From an uncultured Bacteroidota bacterium (GTDB taxonomy: Bacteria > Bacteroidota > Bacteroidia > Chitinophagales > LD1), in the NCBI GenBank assembly GCA_903919075.1, contig CAIXGR010000047.1, positions 1 through 64,000 on the forward strand: DNA of 64,000 bases, in the 5' to 3' direction. How positions within the stretch are numbered: position 1 is the stretch's first letter; each line of letters starts with the position of its first letter. Below, piece by piece: positions 44,242 through 53,325 of this stretch. Below the pieces are notes generated by a model, which ran no database searches, was not told the DNA's origin, and saw only the letters and a program-made list of their open reading frames with translations. A program made the translations under genes and the position numbers.

Positions 44242-46311
44242 GTGAAAAAAGTTTTTTTACCCGGCTTATTTGTATTGTTCGCTTTCATCAATCTGCATGC
44301 TCAGGAGCCATTAAAATATTGTGCAACTGATGAAATGAGTTACGAGTTGTACCGCGATAACCCATCCCTGCAAGCCACTATGCAAGCTAACCGCGATGCA
44401 TTAAAAACTTTTACCCGGCAGTTTACAAATGCTGCAGCCGAAAGAAGTGTTGATACGGTTTATGCTATTCCCGTAGTGTTTCATGTTATTCATACTTATG
44501 GGTCCGAAGATATTTCAGACGCACAAATTATGAGTGGCCTGAAAGTACTGAATTGGAATTTCAGAAAACAAAATCCCGATACTGCTGACATTGTTGATGC
44601 GTTTAAACCAATAGCTGCCGATTGCCAGATTGAATTTCACTTGGCCCATATTGATCCTAATGGCAATTGCACCAGTGGTATTAACCGTATCCCATCGTTT
44701 CTTACCAATACCGGGGGCCACAATGTAAAAAGCCTTATACACTGGGATCCTTCAAAATATTTAAATATATATATAGTGAAAGCAATAGTAGGCTACAATT
44801 TGGCCGCTTATTGCCTAATGCCCGATCAGGCCGATGTAATGCCTGCCTGGGATGGTATTGTGGCAATTAATACATACATAGGCGATACGGGTACCTCAAA
44901 CCCGGTGCAATCAGTAGTTCTCTCGCACGAATCAGGGCATTATCTGAACCTGTTTCATATATGGGGTGGTAATAATGTGCCCGGTTATTATTATTTACCG
45001 GTTGGTCAGGATACCAATTGTTTTGTAGGCGATGGAGTAGATGACACCCCTAATACTAAAGGCTGGGGCTCTTGTAATTTGAACGCGTCTTCATGCGGCA
45101 ACGTGGTAGACAACGTACAGAATGCAATGGATTATAGTTATTGCAACTTTATGTTTACCCAAGGACAAAAACTGCGAATGCGTGCTGCTTTGAATGATAC
45201 TATGGCACACCGTAATAATTTAATTACGCAGCAAAATTTAGATGCTACAGGCGTTAATCTTACTACACTTTGCCATGCTGAGTTCCTTTCTAGCAGCTGC
45301 GTAGTATGTGCTGGCGATACGATTTTTTTTACTGATAAAAGTTTGGCAACGCCTGATTCATGGTCATGGAACTTTGGCGATGGAGGTTCATCGAACGAAC
45401 AGAACCCTGCGTATGTTTTTTATGGCCCCGGAGATTATTATGTAGTGCTTTCTGCATCTAAAGGCGGCAACGTAGTAACCAGCGATTCATTATCCATTCA
45501 CGTTAATAATCCTATAGTTAATAATCCTTTTTACGTGCAGAACTTTGAAAGTATTAACACCTTTTCCGAATCGCAATTATTCAGCATAACTGATAATCCG
45601 AATCTTGATTATAAGATATCAACTTCGGGGCAGGGATACAATAGCACACAATCTATTGTAATGAGAATGGCCGATACCACCTCAACATATTCCGGCAGAA
45701 TAGACCTGTATTCGCCCGCTATTGATTTAAGCCATACTGTCCTTCCATCTTTTTCATTTAAATATGCATGTAGCCAAAGAACACTCAATAGTTACGACCA
45801 GCTTGAAGTTTTTATTTCAAAAGATTGCGGGAAAACATGGTTTAGCGAAGGGAAAAGAGGTTCAACTACTCTACGAACCATTTCTTCAACACAAACAGAT
45901 GCTAACTGGATGCCACAGGATTCTACTCAATGGAAAATATATTCTTTCTCTGTCCCTTCTGCCTATTGCGTAACCGGGTTTCTATTTAAAATCGAATTTA
46001 CCAATTATGAGGGCAACGCATTTTATATTGACAATATAAACGTAAACCCTTCGGCATACACCGGTATTCAAAAAATACCTTTAGAGGGTGTTGAGCTAAT
46101 GCCTAATCCGGCGAATCAATATATTTTAATAACCGGCCTTCCGGAGGCAATGCCCTGCCAGATAATTGATGTTAACGGTAAGGTATGCGCCCAGCGAAAA
46201 AACCTTGATAATGCCGAATCTATTGATATTAGCCGACTGGCAGCCGGTGTTTACATTCTTCGGTTGGAAAGCGAGGCTGCTTTTTGCAATAAAAGGTTTG
46301 TGAAATATTGA
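44242..46311 (+). CDS. T9SS-secreted M43 metalloprotease with PKD domain
   Basis: The 689-residue protein starts at GTG and has a signal peptide (MKKVFLPGLFVLFAFINLHAQ). The pappalysin-type domain contains HESGHYLNLFH (HExxHxxxxxH; first His at 229), and the GDGVDDTPNT and MDYSYCNFMFTQGQ (Met-turn) blocks follow. A PKD domain (about 350-410, WSWNFGDGGSSNEQNPAYVF) and a jelly-roll-like region come next. The last ~75 residues are a type A T9SS sorting domain (VELMPNPANQYILITGLP ... LAAGVYILRLE). It is expected to be exported and attached to, or released from, the cell surface. Confidence 0.93.
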   Translation: MKKVFLPGLFVLFAFINLHAQEPLKYCATDEMSYELYRDNPSLQATMQANRDALKTFTRQFTNAAAERSVDTVYAIPVVFHVIHTYGSEDISDAQIMSGLKVLNWNFRKQNPDTADIVDAFKPIAADCQIEFHLAHIDPNGNCTSGINRIPSFLTNTGGHNVKSLIHWDPSKYLNIYIVKAIVGYNLAAYCLMPDQADVMPAWDGIVAINTYIGDTGTSNPVQSVVLSHESGHYLNLFHIWGGNNVPGYYYLPVGQDTNCFVGDGVDDTPNTKGWGSCNLNASSCGNVVDNVQNAMDYSYCNFMFTQGQKLRMRAALNDTMAHRNNLITQQNLDATGVNLTTLCHAEFLSSSCVVCAGDTIFFTDKSLATPDSWSWNFGDGGSSNEQNPAYVFYGPGDYYVVLSASKGGNVVTSDSLSIHVNNPIVNNPFYVQNFESINTFSESQLFSITDNPNLDYKISTSGQGYNSTQSIVMRMADTTSTYSGRIDLYSPAIDLSHTVLPSFSFKYACSQRTLNSYDQLEVFISKDCGKTWFSEGKRGSTTLRTISSTQTDANWMPQDSTQWKIYSFSVPSAYCVTGFLFKIEFTNYEGNAFYIDNINVNPSAYTGIQKIPLEGVELMPNPANQYILITGLPEAMPCQIIDVNGKVCAQRKNLDNAESIDISRLAAGVYILRLESEAAFCNKRFVKY

Positions 46312-46342
46312 TTTTTAGATAAAGCGGAAGATTGCTCTTTTT

Positions 46343-46867
46343 TTATTTTTCCAATCGCTGTAATTCTTGCTCTAAAACATACTCATCACCTTCCACATAT
46401 CCCGAATGGGTGAATACAATTTTGCCTTTTTTGTCAACTACTATAATATAAGGCACGCTTGGCAAATCTAGTGCTCGCTTTAGATCCTGGTTTACATCCA
46501 ATAAAACATCAAAGCCCCATTTTTGACCCTCTAAATATGCCTTTACTTTCCCTAAACTTTTGGCATCATCTATCGATACGGCCACAACCTGCAATCCATA
46601 TTTTAACTTCCATTCCTCATAAATGTCCGATAAGTTCATCAACTCCCTTTTGCATGGGCTGCACCAGGTGGCCCAAAAGCCTATTACAGTTATTTTATCT
46701 GCTTTTCCATACTTGGCAACATTAATTTGCTTGCCATTTACCTCCGAAAGGGTCAAATCCGGCAGGCTTTTTTCTTTATTTGTATTTTCAGCACCCTTTT
46801 TATCTTGCTGCGCATTTATTTGCATGCTCAGCACAGCCAAAACAAGGACCAAAAGTGTTTTTTTCAT
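46343..46867 (-). CDS. TlpA/ResA-like thioredoxin-fold protein
   Basis: The 174-residue protein has a signal peptide (MKKTLLVLVLAVLSMQINAQ). A thioredoxin-fold domain follows with the redox motif GFWATWCSPCKRELM and the cis-Pro region SVPYIIVVDKKGKIV. It probably acts in the periplasm in cytochrome c maturation, disulfide reduction or peroxide defence. The ATG at 46867 is chosen over the upstream start of the ORF track because it begins the signal peptide. It converges on the M43 gene. Confidence 0.88.
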   Translation of the reverse strand: MKKTLLVLVLAVLSMQINAQQDKKGAENTNKEKSLPDLTLSEVNGKQINVAKYGKADKITVIGFWATWCSPCKRELMNLSDIYEEWKLKYGLQVVAVSIDDAKSLGKVKAYLEGQKWGFDVLLDVNQDLKRALDLPSVPYIIVVDKKGKIVFTHSGYVEGDEYVLEQELQRLEK

Positions 46868-47046
46868 GTTTAGGATTTTAATTACTCTTGTTTTTAAAAC
46901 GATGCATGGATGCATTATATTCGAAATTAACTGATTTTTAAATAAAAAAGTATTTAAATAATTCCCAATAGGCTATTAACTTATATACCGCCCTTTATCA
47001 TTCTACGAACAATGGTAGTGTTTGTTTTTTGACTAAGGTAAATTTA

Positions 47047-47054
47047 TACATTTG
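47047..47054 (+). promoter_or_regulatory. Putative promoter of pheT
   Basis: TACATTTG matches TAnnTTTG exactly and ends 7 bp before the ATG. A TTTG about 22 bp further upstream may be the -33 element. The transcript would be nearly leaderless. Confidence 0.5.
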
Positions 47055-47061
47055 TGCTACT

Positions 47062-49491
47062 ATGAAGATTTCGTATAACTGGCTTAAGCAGTATGTTGAT
47101 TTTAATCTTTCGCCCAAAGATTTAGGCGAGGTGCTAACCGGCGTTGGATTGGAAGTAGAAGATATCATCCCTTTCGAAACCGTGAAAGGCGGGCTGGAAG
47201 GCGTTGTAATTGGCGAAGTGAAAGAATGCGCTAAACACCCCGATGCTGATAAACTTTCAGTAACAAAAGTAGATGTTGGTACAGGCGAACTACTTCAAAT
47301 TGTTTGTGGTGCGCCCAATGTAGCCGCTGGCCAAAAAGTGGTAGTTGCGTTGGTAGGCTCAACCTTATATCCTTTTAATGGCGAAAAGCTGCAAATAAAA
47401 AAAGCAAAAATACGTGGCGTAGAAAGCCTGGGAATGATTTGCGCCGAAGATGAGCTGGGCTTTGGTGAAAGCCATGACGGGATTATGGTTTTAGAACCCA
47501 CAACAAAAGTAGGCACCAAAGCCGCCGATTATTTTAAAGTTGAAAAAGATAACGTTCTGGAAATAGGCTTAACCCCAAACCGAAGCGATGCCAACTCGCA
47601 TATTGGCGTAGCGCGCGATATTGCGGCAGCATTGAATGTGGCATACAAGGCAAAAGTAAATTTTACAAAGCCAGATACTGGTAACTTTCAAATTGCAAAC
47701 TCTAAATCTCAAATCACAGTTGAAGTTCTTGATGTTGATGCCAGCCCAAGATACTCCGGTGTTTGCATTACCGGCGTCGAGGTCAAAGAATCACCCGATT
47801 GGTTGAAAAACCGATTAAAAGCAATTGATGTAAGGCCTATTAACAACGTAGTAGATATTACCAACTACGTATTGCATGAATACGGCCAACCCTTACATGC
47901 ATTCGATGCCGATAAAATTCGCGGCGGTAAAGTGGTGGTGAAAAAACTAAAAGAAGGAACTGTTTTTAAAACACTCGACGCGAAAGATGTAAAACTAAGC
48001 GCCAACGATTTAATGATTTGCGATGCCGAAGGCGGCATGTGTATTGCAGGAGTATTTGGCGGTGCCGATAGTGGAGTAAGTATTACAACAAAAAATATTT
48101 TTTTAGAGAGCGCATATTTTTCTTCTACCGGTATACGTAAAACAGCAACGCGCCTTAACCTGCGTACCGATGCTGCCATGCATTTCGAAAAAGGCTGCGA
48201 CCCGAATATTACAATTGAAGCCTTAAAACGCGCAGCCATACTTATTACCGAAATTGCAGGCGGTAAAATTGCTTCTGAAATAATTGATGTTTATCCTAAG
48301 CCGATTGAAGGCTGGAAATTCGATGTTTCGTACGATAGGATGATGCGCCTTGCAGGATTCCCTATTGAGAAACAAACCGTAAAAGAAATTTTACAACGCC
48401 TTGAAATTAAAATCGAAAAGGAAGAAGGCGATACATGGAGTTTATTTGTTCCCGCATTTAAAACCGATGTAAAACGCGAAGCAGATGTAGTGGAAGAAAT
48501 TATAAGGATATATGGGTACAATAGCTTTACGCTGCCCAAAACCTTAAAATCCAGTCTTGCTTTTGCCCCTAAAATAGATGCCCAAAAAACAGAGAACGTT
48601 GTTGCAGAAATGCTAAGCGGCGCAGGCTTTAATGAAATGTGGACCAATTCTGTTACGCAATCCAAATACGAAGAAGATGAGCAACAAAAGCAAGAGCAGG
48701 TAAAATTATTAAACAGCCAGACTGCAGATTTAGACTCAATGAGAACTTCAATGCTTTATTCAGGCCTCGAAGTAATTGCATATAATCAAAACCGTAAAGC
48801 AACCGATTTGCGCTTGTATGAATTCGGATGCACGTACCATAAAGTAGCTGGTAAGTACGAGCAAAGGCGACATCTTACGCTGTTTCTCACCGGTAAAACT
48901 TCTGAACATAACTGGTTAGATAAAGGAGCTTCTTACGGCTTTTATCATCTAAAAAGTTTTGTAATGAACGTGCTTCACCGCATGGGCCACCATCAATTCG
49001 AAAAAGAGGTTTCAGAACAAGTCCCGTTTGCTTTCAACCTGGTATTAAAAAACGAAGGAATAGTTGTTGCACGGTTAGGTAGTGTTTCAAAAAATGTACT
49101 TTCTAAATTCGATGTAAAAAACGAAGTGTTTTTCGCCGATATTAATTGGGATTACCTGCTAGATAAATCACAATTTGCAAAAACCTCATTTACCGAATTG
49201 CCGAAATTCCCGGCAGTACGCCGCGACTTGGCTATGATGGTAAACGAAGACTTAGCATTTGAAGCCATTGAAAAAATAGCAGTAACCGAATCAAAAAAAC
49301 TATTGCAGGAAATTTCTCTTTTCGATGTTTACAAAGGCGATAAAATTGAAAAAGGCAAAAAGAGCTATGCAGTAAGCTTCCTTTTCCAACACCCCGAAAA
49401 AACCCTAACCGATCAGGAAATTGAAAAAGTAATGAGCCGCTTAATGGGCAAGTACGAAAGCGAGTTGGGAGCAACAATTAGAAAGGGATAA
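47062..49491 (+). CDS. pheT: Phenylalanine--tRNA ligase beta subunit
   Basis: The 809-residue protein has all PheT parts. The N-terminus is MKISYNWLKQYVDF. The tRNA-binding EMAP-like domain (CAKHPDADKLSVTKVD... QIVCGAPNV) comes at 40-150, then B3/B4 editing domains (RPINNVVDITNYVLHEYGQP), a B5 domain and the catalytic-like core. The C-terminal FDX-ACB domain (FPAVRRDLAMMVNEDL) binds the tRNA anticodon. pheS is not adjacent. The ATG at 47062 is chosen over the earlier GTG/TTG-type start because the family N-terminus begins there. Confidence 0.97.
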   Translation: MKISYNWLKQYVDFNLSPKDLGEVLTGVGLEVEDIIPFETVKGGLEGVVIGEVKECAKHPDADKLSVTKVDVGTGELLQIVCGAPNVAAGQKVVVALVGSTLYPFNGEKLQIKKAKIRGVESLGMICAEDELGFGESHDGIMVLEPTTKVGTKAADYFKVEKDNVLEIGLTPNRSDANSHIGVARDIAAALNVAYKAKVNFTKPDTGNFQIANSKSQITVEVLDVDASPRYSGVCITGVEVKESPDWLKNRLKAIDVRPINNVVDITNYVLHEYGQPLHAFDADKIRGGKVVVKKLKEGTVFKTLDAKDVKLSANDLMICDAEGGMCIAGVFGGADSGVSITTKNIFLESAYFSSTGIRKTATRLNLRTDAAMHFEKGCDPNITIEALKRAAILITEIAGGKIASEIIDVYPKPIEGWKFDVSYDRMMRLAGFPIEKQTVKEILQRLEIKIEKEEGDTWSLFVPAFKTDVKREADVVEEIIRIYGYNSFTLPKTLKSSLAFAPKIDAQKTENVVAEMLSGAGFNEMWTNSVTQSKYEEDEQQKQEQVKLLNSQTADLDSMRTSMLYSGLEVIAYNQNRKATDLRLYEFGCTYHKVAGKYEQRRHLTLFLTGKTSEHNWLDKGASYGFYHLKSFVMNVLHRMGHHQFEKEVSEQVPFAFNLVLKNEGIVVARLGSVSKNVLSKFDVKNEVFFADINWDYLLDKSQFAKTSFTELPKFPAVRRDLAMMVNEDLAFEAIEKIAVTESKKLLQEISLFDVYKGDKIEKGKKSYAVSFLFQHPEKTLTDQEIEKVMSRLMGKYESELGATIRKG

Positions 49492-49513
49492 TATTTCCAT
49501 TACTTTTCTTCTT

Positions 49514-49541
49514 TCTTGATTCTTGACTCTTGGTTCTTGCT
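49514..49541. repeat. Four-copy heptad tract TCTTGNN
   Basis: TCTTGAT, TCTTGAC, TCTTGGT and TCTTGCT follow each other with no gap. The tract fills the short space between the convergent pheT and arginine decarboxylase genes. Confidence 0.75.
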
Positions 49542-49542
49542 T

Positions 49543-50937
49543 CTAATACCCCAAAATCTTCATCATACTCTCCGCAGTTTGTTCCTCGGCAAAAACCTTG
49601 TAAACAAACTCGCCTTTCTTTTTCTCATCCACTAAAATATGCGGAGGAGAGGGGAGAAGACAATGTTTAATACCACCATATCCGCTCAAAGTATCCTGGT
49701 AAGCACCGGTATTAAAAAAGCCGATGTATAATTTATCTCCCTGTTTTATTTTAGGCAGGTACACTTGGTTAATGTGCGCGTCACTATTGTAATAATCGCC
49801 AACATCGCAGGTAATGCCGCCTAGGTTTACGTGCTTATAATCATCATCCCATTTATTAACCGGTAGCATAATAAAGCGTTGCGAAAGCCCCCATATATCC
49901 GGCAGGTTATTCATCAGCGAGCCATCCAGCATATACCATGTTTCACGGTCGTTCTGGCGTTTTACGCCCAATACACTAAAAATAACACAACCACTTTCGC
50001 CAACAGTATAAGTACCGAACTCTGTAAAAATATCAGGTTCATCAACCCCTTCATTATTGCAAACAGTTTTTATCTGCGAAATAATTTCGTTAATCATATA
50101 CTCATAATCAAAATCGGCTGCCAGCGAATGTTTAATAGGCATTCCTCCACCCAAATTAAGCGCAGTTAACTCCGGACATATTTTTTTCAACTCGCAATAT
50201 ACTTCCAATGCTTTATGAAACTCCGTCCAGTAATAGTTCACATCTTTAATACCGGTATCAATAAAAAAGTGTAACATCTTCACTTTAAAATTCGGATTGT
50301 TCTGTATTTTTTGCTGGTAAAACGGCACAATATCTTTATATCTCACACCAAGTCGCGAAGTATAAAACTCATACTTAGGCTCTTCCTCCGCCGCAATTCT
50401 AAAACCAATATTCAAGGGCTCGCCAACATTCTGGTATTTATCTAACTCATCTAAGTTATCAAGCACTGGTATAATATTCTTGTAGCCATTTTTAATGGCA
50501 TCAATAATATTATCAACGTAACTCTGCGGTTTAAACCCGTTGCAAATAATGTAGTTCTCTTTTTTAATTTTCTTTTTCTCTTCCAGCCTTTTAATAATTT
50601 CAAAATCGAAGGCTGATGAAGTTTCAATGAAAACTTTATTTTTCAAAGCCTCTTCCAGCACGAAAGAGAAGTGTGAGCTTTTGGTGCAGTAACAATAGTT
50701 ATAATCGCCCCTGTAATCGTTATTGGCAATGGCCGAATTAAAAAGCCTGCGCGCCTTTTGTATTTGCTGCCCTATTTTGGGCAAATACGTAATTCGCAGC
50801 GGACTGCCGTATTTTTCTATAATATCCATTAACGGCAAATTATTCCATAGCAAATAGCTTTTTTCAGTCTTAAAATCCTTTTGAGGGAAATCAAAGGTCT
50901 GCTCAATTAGCTCGCGGTATTTGGGGTTCTTTATCAT
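49543..50937 (-). CDS. speA: Arginine decarboxylase-like PLP enzyme (group IV)
   Basis: The 464-residue protein has the alanine-racemase-like barrel of group IV decarboxylases. The PLP Lys is in YNYCYCTKSSHF (about residue 84), and NLGGGMPIKHS gives the phosphate-binding glycines. The C-terminal beta domain contains CDVGDYY and GAYQDTLSGYGG with the active-site region. The shape is closest to the short Bacteroidota arginine decarboxylase type and starts polyamine synthesis from arginine to agmatine. Carboxynorspermidine or diaminopimelate decarboxylase is possible but fits less well. It is divergent from argS, so two arginine-using genes share one promoter region. Confidence 0.82.
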   Translation of the reverse strand: MIKNPKYRELIEQTFDFPQKDFKTEKSYLLWNNLPLMDIIEKYGSPLRITYLPKIGQQIQKARRLFNSAIANNDYRGDYNYCYCTKSSHFSFVLEEALKNKVFIETSSAFDFEIIKRLEEKKKIKKENYIICNGFKPQSYVDNIIDAIKNGYKNIIPVLDNLDELDKYQNVGEPLNIGFRIAAEEEPKYEFYTSRLGVRYKDIVPFYQQKIQNNPNFKVKMLHFFIDTGIKDVNYYWTEFHKALEVYCELKKICPELTALNLGGGMPIKHSLAADFDYEYMINEIISQIKTVCNNEGVDEPDIFTEFGTYTVGESGCVIFSVLGVKRQNDRETWYMLDGSLMNNLPDIWGLSQRFIMLPVNKWDDDYKHVNLGGITCDVGDYYNSDAHINQVYLPKIKQGDKLYIGFFNTGAYQDTLSGYGGIKHCLLPSPPHILVDEKKKGEFVYKVFAEEQTAESMMKILGY

Positions 50938-51030
50938 TATCAGAAAAAATTGTCCGCGAAGTTATATTTTTAGCCGCGTTTATTCGATTTTTTTTGAGCA
51001 GGGGCCATTTGGCCCAAAACACAATTTGTA

Positions 51031-52812
51031 ATGAATTTAGAAGAAACATTAAAGCAGGCCACAGTTCAAATTTTCAAAGAAGAATTCGACGCGGATATAA
51101 CCACCGATGCCGTAACTATAAACATCACCAAAAAAGAACACGAAGGCGATTTTACCATTGTTGCTTTCCCATTGGCAAAGTTTGCCAAAATGCTGCCCGA
51201 GCAAACTGCACAGAAGTTAGGGGAAGCAATGCAGGCCAAAACCGGTATAGTAGACCGTTTTAATGTCATCAAAGGCTTTTTGAACCTTTCACTTACAGAT
51301 ACTTACTGGTTAAACAGGTTGAAAGAAATTTCAAAAAACAATTCATACGGAACGTTTTCGCCCAATAGCCAAAAAGTTGCTTTAGAATATTGCGGCCCCA
51401 ACACGAACAAGCCTTTGCATATAGGCCACGTGCGCAACATGCTGCTCGGTTTTTCAATGAGCGAAATTTTGAAAGCCACCGGCTACAACGTTACTAAAAT
51501 GAATATTTATAACGACCGGGGTGTGGCTATCTGCCAATCCATGGTCGCGTACTTGCGTTATGCCAATGGTGCCACACCAAAATCAAGTGGTATTAAGGGC
51601 GATCATTTTGTGGGCGATTGGTATGTAAAGTTTAACACGGTTTGCATGGAAGAAATAACCACTCTTTCCAACGCGCCTGCAGATAAAGACGAAGCGAAAA
51701 AGCTAACACCCATTTATAAAGATGCACAAGCCTTACTTTTAAAATGGGAAGCCGGCGACAAAGAAACCATTGAACTTTGGAAAAAGATGAACGAATGGGT
51801 ATACGAAGGTTTCCAGGAAACCTACAAACTGCTCGGCGTAGATTTTCAGAAAGATTACTATGAAAGCGAAACCTACAAGCTGGGCAAAAATATTGTTGAT
51901 GAAGGCTTACAGAAAAAAACTTTTTATAAACGTGCCGATGGTGCCGTAGCGGTTGATTTAACACCGGATGGGTTGGATGAAAAAGTGTTGTTGCGCGCCG
52001 ATGGTACTTCAATATATATCACGCAGGATATTGCCACCGCTCAATTGCGCTACGATGAATTTGAAATGAATAAACTGATTTATGTAGTAGCTAATGAGCA
52101 AGACTACCATTTTAAAGTTCTCAAACTTGTATTACAAAAGCTCGGCCGTAAATGGGCCGAAGGCATCTACCATCTTTCTTATGCATTAGTCGAATCACCC
52201 ACCGGTAGGTTCAAATCTCGCGAAGGCAAAACTGCCGATGCCGATGATTTAATTTCGGAAGTGTTGCGCATTGCCGAAGAGAAAACAAAAGAGCTGGGAA
52301 AAATTGAAGGCTTTACAGAAGAAGAAGCAACAAAGCTTTACAAAACAATCGGGCTTGGTGCGTTGAAATATTTTATACTCCGCGTAAATCCCTATAAGAA
52401 AATAATTTTTAATCCTGAAGAAAGTATAGATTTTCACGGCCATACCGGCCCGTTTGTGCAATACACTTACGCGCGCATACGCGCAGTAATCCGCAAAGCG
52501 GGCGAGCAAACAAATGGATTTGAAATTCCATCTGGCTTAAACCTTGCAGCTGTTGAACGCGAAATTATCATTCAACTAAGCGAGTACGAAAATGTAGTAA
52601 AAACCGCTGCCGATAAATACGACCCATCTGAACTGGCGAATTACGTTTACACCCTCGCCAAAACCTACAATAAATTTTACCACGAGCATCCCATCTTGAA
52701 TGCTGAAAGTGAAAGCGAGAAAAAATTCCGTATCGCTTTATCGAATGAAACCAGTGTGATTATTAAAAAGGCAATGAAGTTGTTGGGGATTGATGTGCCG
52801 GAGAAGATGTAG
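51031..52812 (+). CDS. argS: Arginine--tRNA ligase
   Basis: The 593-residue class I synthetase has the N-terminal Add-1 domain (1-~90) and the HIGH motif in GPNTNKPLHIGHVRNMLLG. The catalytic Rossmann domain has LRADGTSIYITQDIATAQ, the KMSKS-like loop is SPTGRFKSREGKTADA, and the C-terminal all-helical anticodon domain ends NETSVIIKKAMKLLGI. Length and order are typical. It is transcribed away from the arginine decarboxylase gene. Confidence 0.97.
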   Translation: MNLEETLKQATVQIFKEEFDADITTDAVTINITKKEHEGDFTIVAFPLAKFAKMLPEQTAQKLGEAMQAKTGIVDRFNVIKGFLNLSLTDTYWLNRLKEISKNNSYGTFSPNSQKVALEYCGPNTNKPLHIGHVRNMLLGFSMSEILKATGYNVTKMNIYNDRGVAICQSMVAYLRYANGATPKSSGIKGDHFVGDWYVKFNTVCMEEITTLSNAPADKDEAKKLTPIYKDAQALLLKWEAGDKETIELWKKMNEWVYEGFQETYKLLGVDFQKDYYESETYKLGKNIVDEGLQKKTFYKRADGAVAVDLTPDGLDEKVLLRADGTSIYITQDIATAQLRYDEFEMNKLIYVVANEQDYHFKVLKLVLQKLGRKWAEGIYHLSYALVESPTGRFKSREGKTADADDLISEVLRIAEEKTKELGKIEGFTEEEATKLYKTIGLGALKYFILRVNPYKKIIFNPEESIDFHGHTGPFVQYTYARIRAVIRKAGEQTNGFEIPSGLNLAAVEREIIIQLSEYENVVKTAADKYDPSELANYVYTLAKTYNKFYHEHPILNAESESEKKFRIALSNETSVIIKKAMKLLGIDVPEKM

Positions 52813-52818
52813 AAGATA

Positions 52819-53322
52819 TCAGAATTTTATGCTATCTCGTTTGCAATACCAGTTAGGGTCACAATTGGTGATTTTGCAGCCACCTGTAACGAATTTTACA
52901 CCCTCATCTTTCGTTGAGTCGCCTCTTGTTGAAATAGGAACCCCATACATTATAGGAATTGCTTTGTCTTTTTTGTGGCAAACGGGACACGTTTTGTTAT
53001 GCACTGAAGCGTCATATTTGCAATACTTATGGACATCCAATGTAAGCTTAGTGTCTCCTTTAATTGTTATATTATGAAAAGTTGTATCGCCGAAAGGAAT
53101 ACGACTTATCTTGATAGAATAGATGCCTGGAGAAACTCCAATAATTTTAAACTTACCGTTGTTATCGGTAAGTGCTTCGAACATATTTATGGTAGAAATG
53201 AGTTGAACATCGGTGCCTGAAATCTTCTTGTTCTTTATTTTATCAATAACAATTCCTTCAATGGTTTGACCAAAAATCAATATGGAAATTGACAAAAGTG
53301 AAAATGTTATAAGTAATCGCAT
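52819..53322 (-). CDS. Exported CarboxypepD-reg-like protein with Cys-rich tail
   Basis: The 167-residue protein has a signal peptide (MRLLITFSLLSISILIFGQ) and a beta-sandwich like the carboxypeptidase regulatory domain: IEGIVIDKIKNKKISGTDVQL, LTDNNGKFKIIGVSPGIYSI and KGDTKLTLDVHKYCKYD. The last ~60 residues hold several Cys (TCPVCHKKD, GGCKITNCDPNWYC) that could bind zinc or form disulfides. This tail is not part of the usual domain. It lies 3 bp downstream of the 3-hydroxyacyl-CoA dehydrogenase gene. Confidence 0.7.
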   Translation of the reverse strand: MRLLITFSLLSISILIFGQTIEGIVIDKIKNKKISGTDVQLISTINMFEALTDNNGKFKIIGVSPGIYSIKISRIPFGDTTFHNITIKGDTKLTLDVHKYCKYDASVHNKTCPVCHKKDKAIPIMYGVPISTRGDSTKDEGVKFVTGGCKITNCDPNWYCKRDSIKF

Positions 53323-53325
53323 TTC

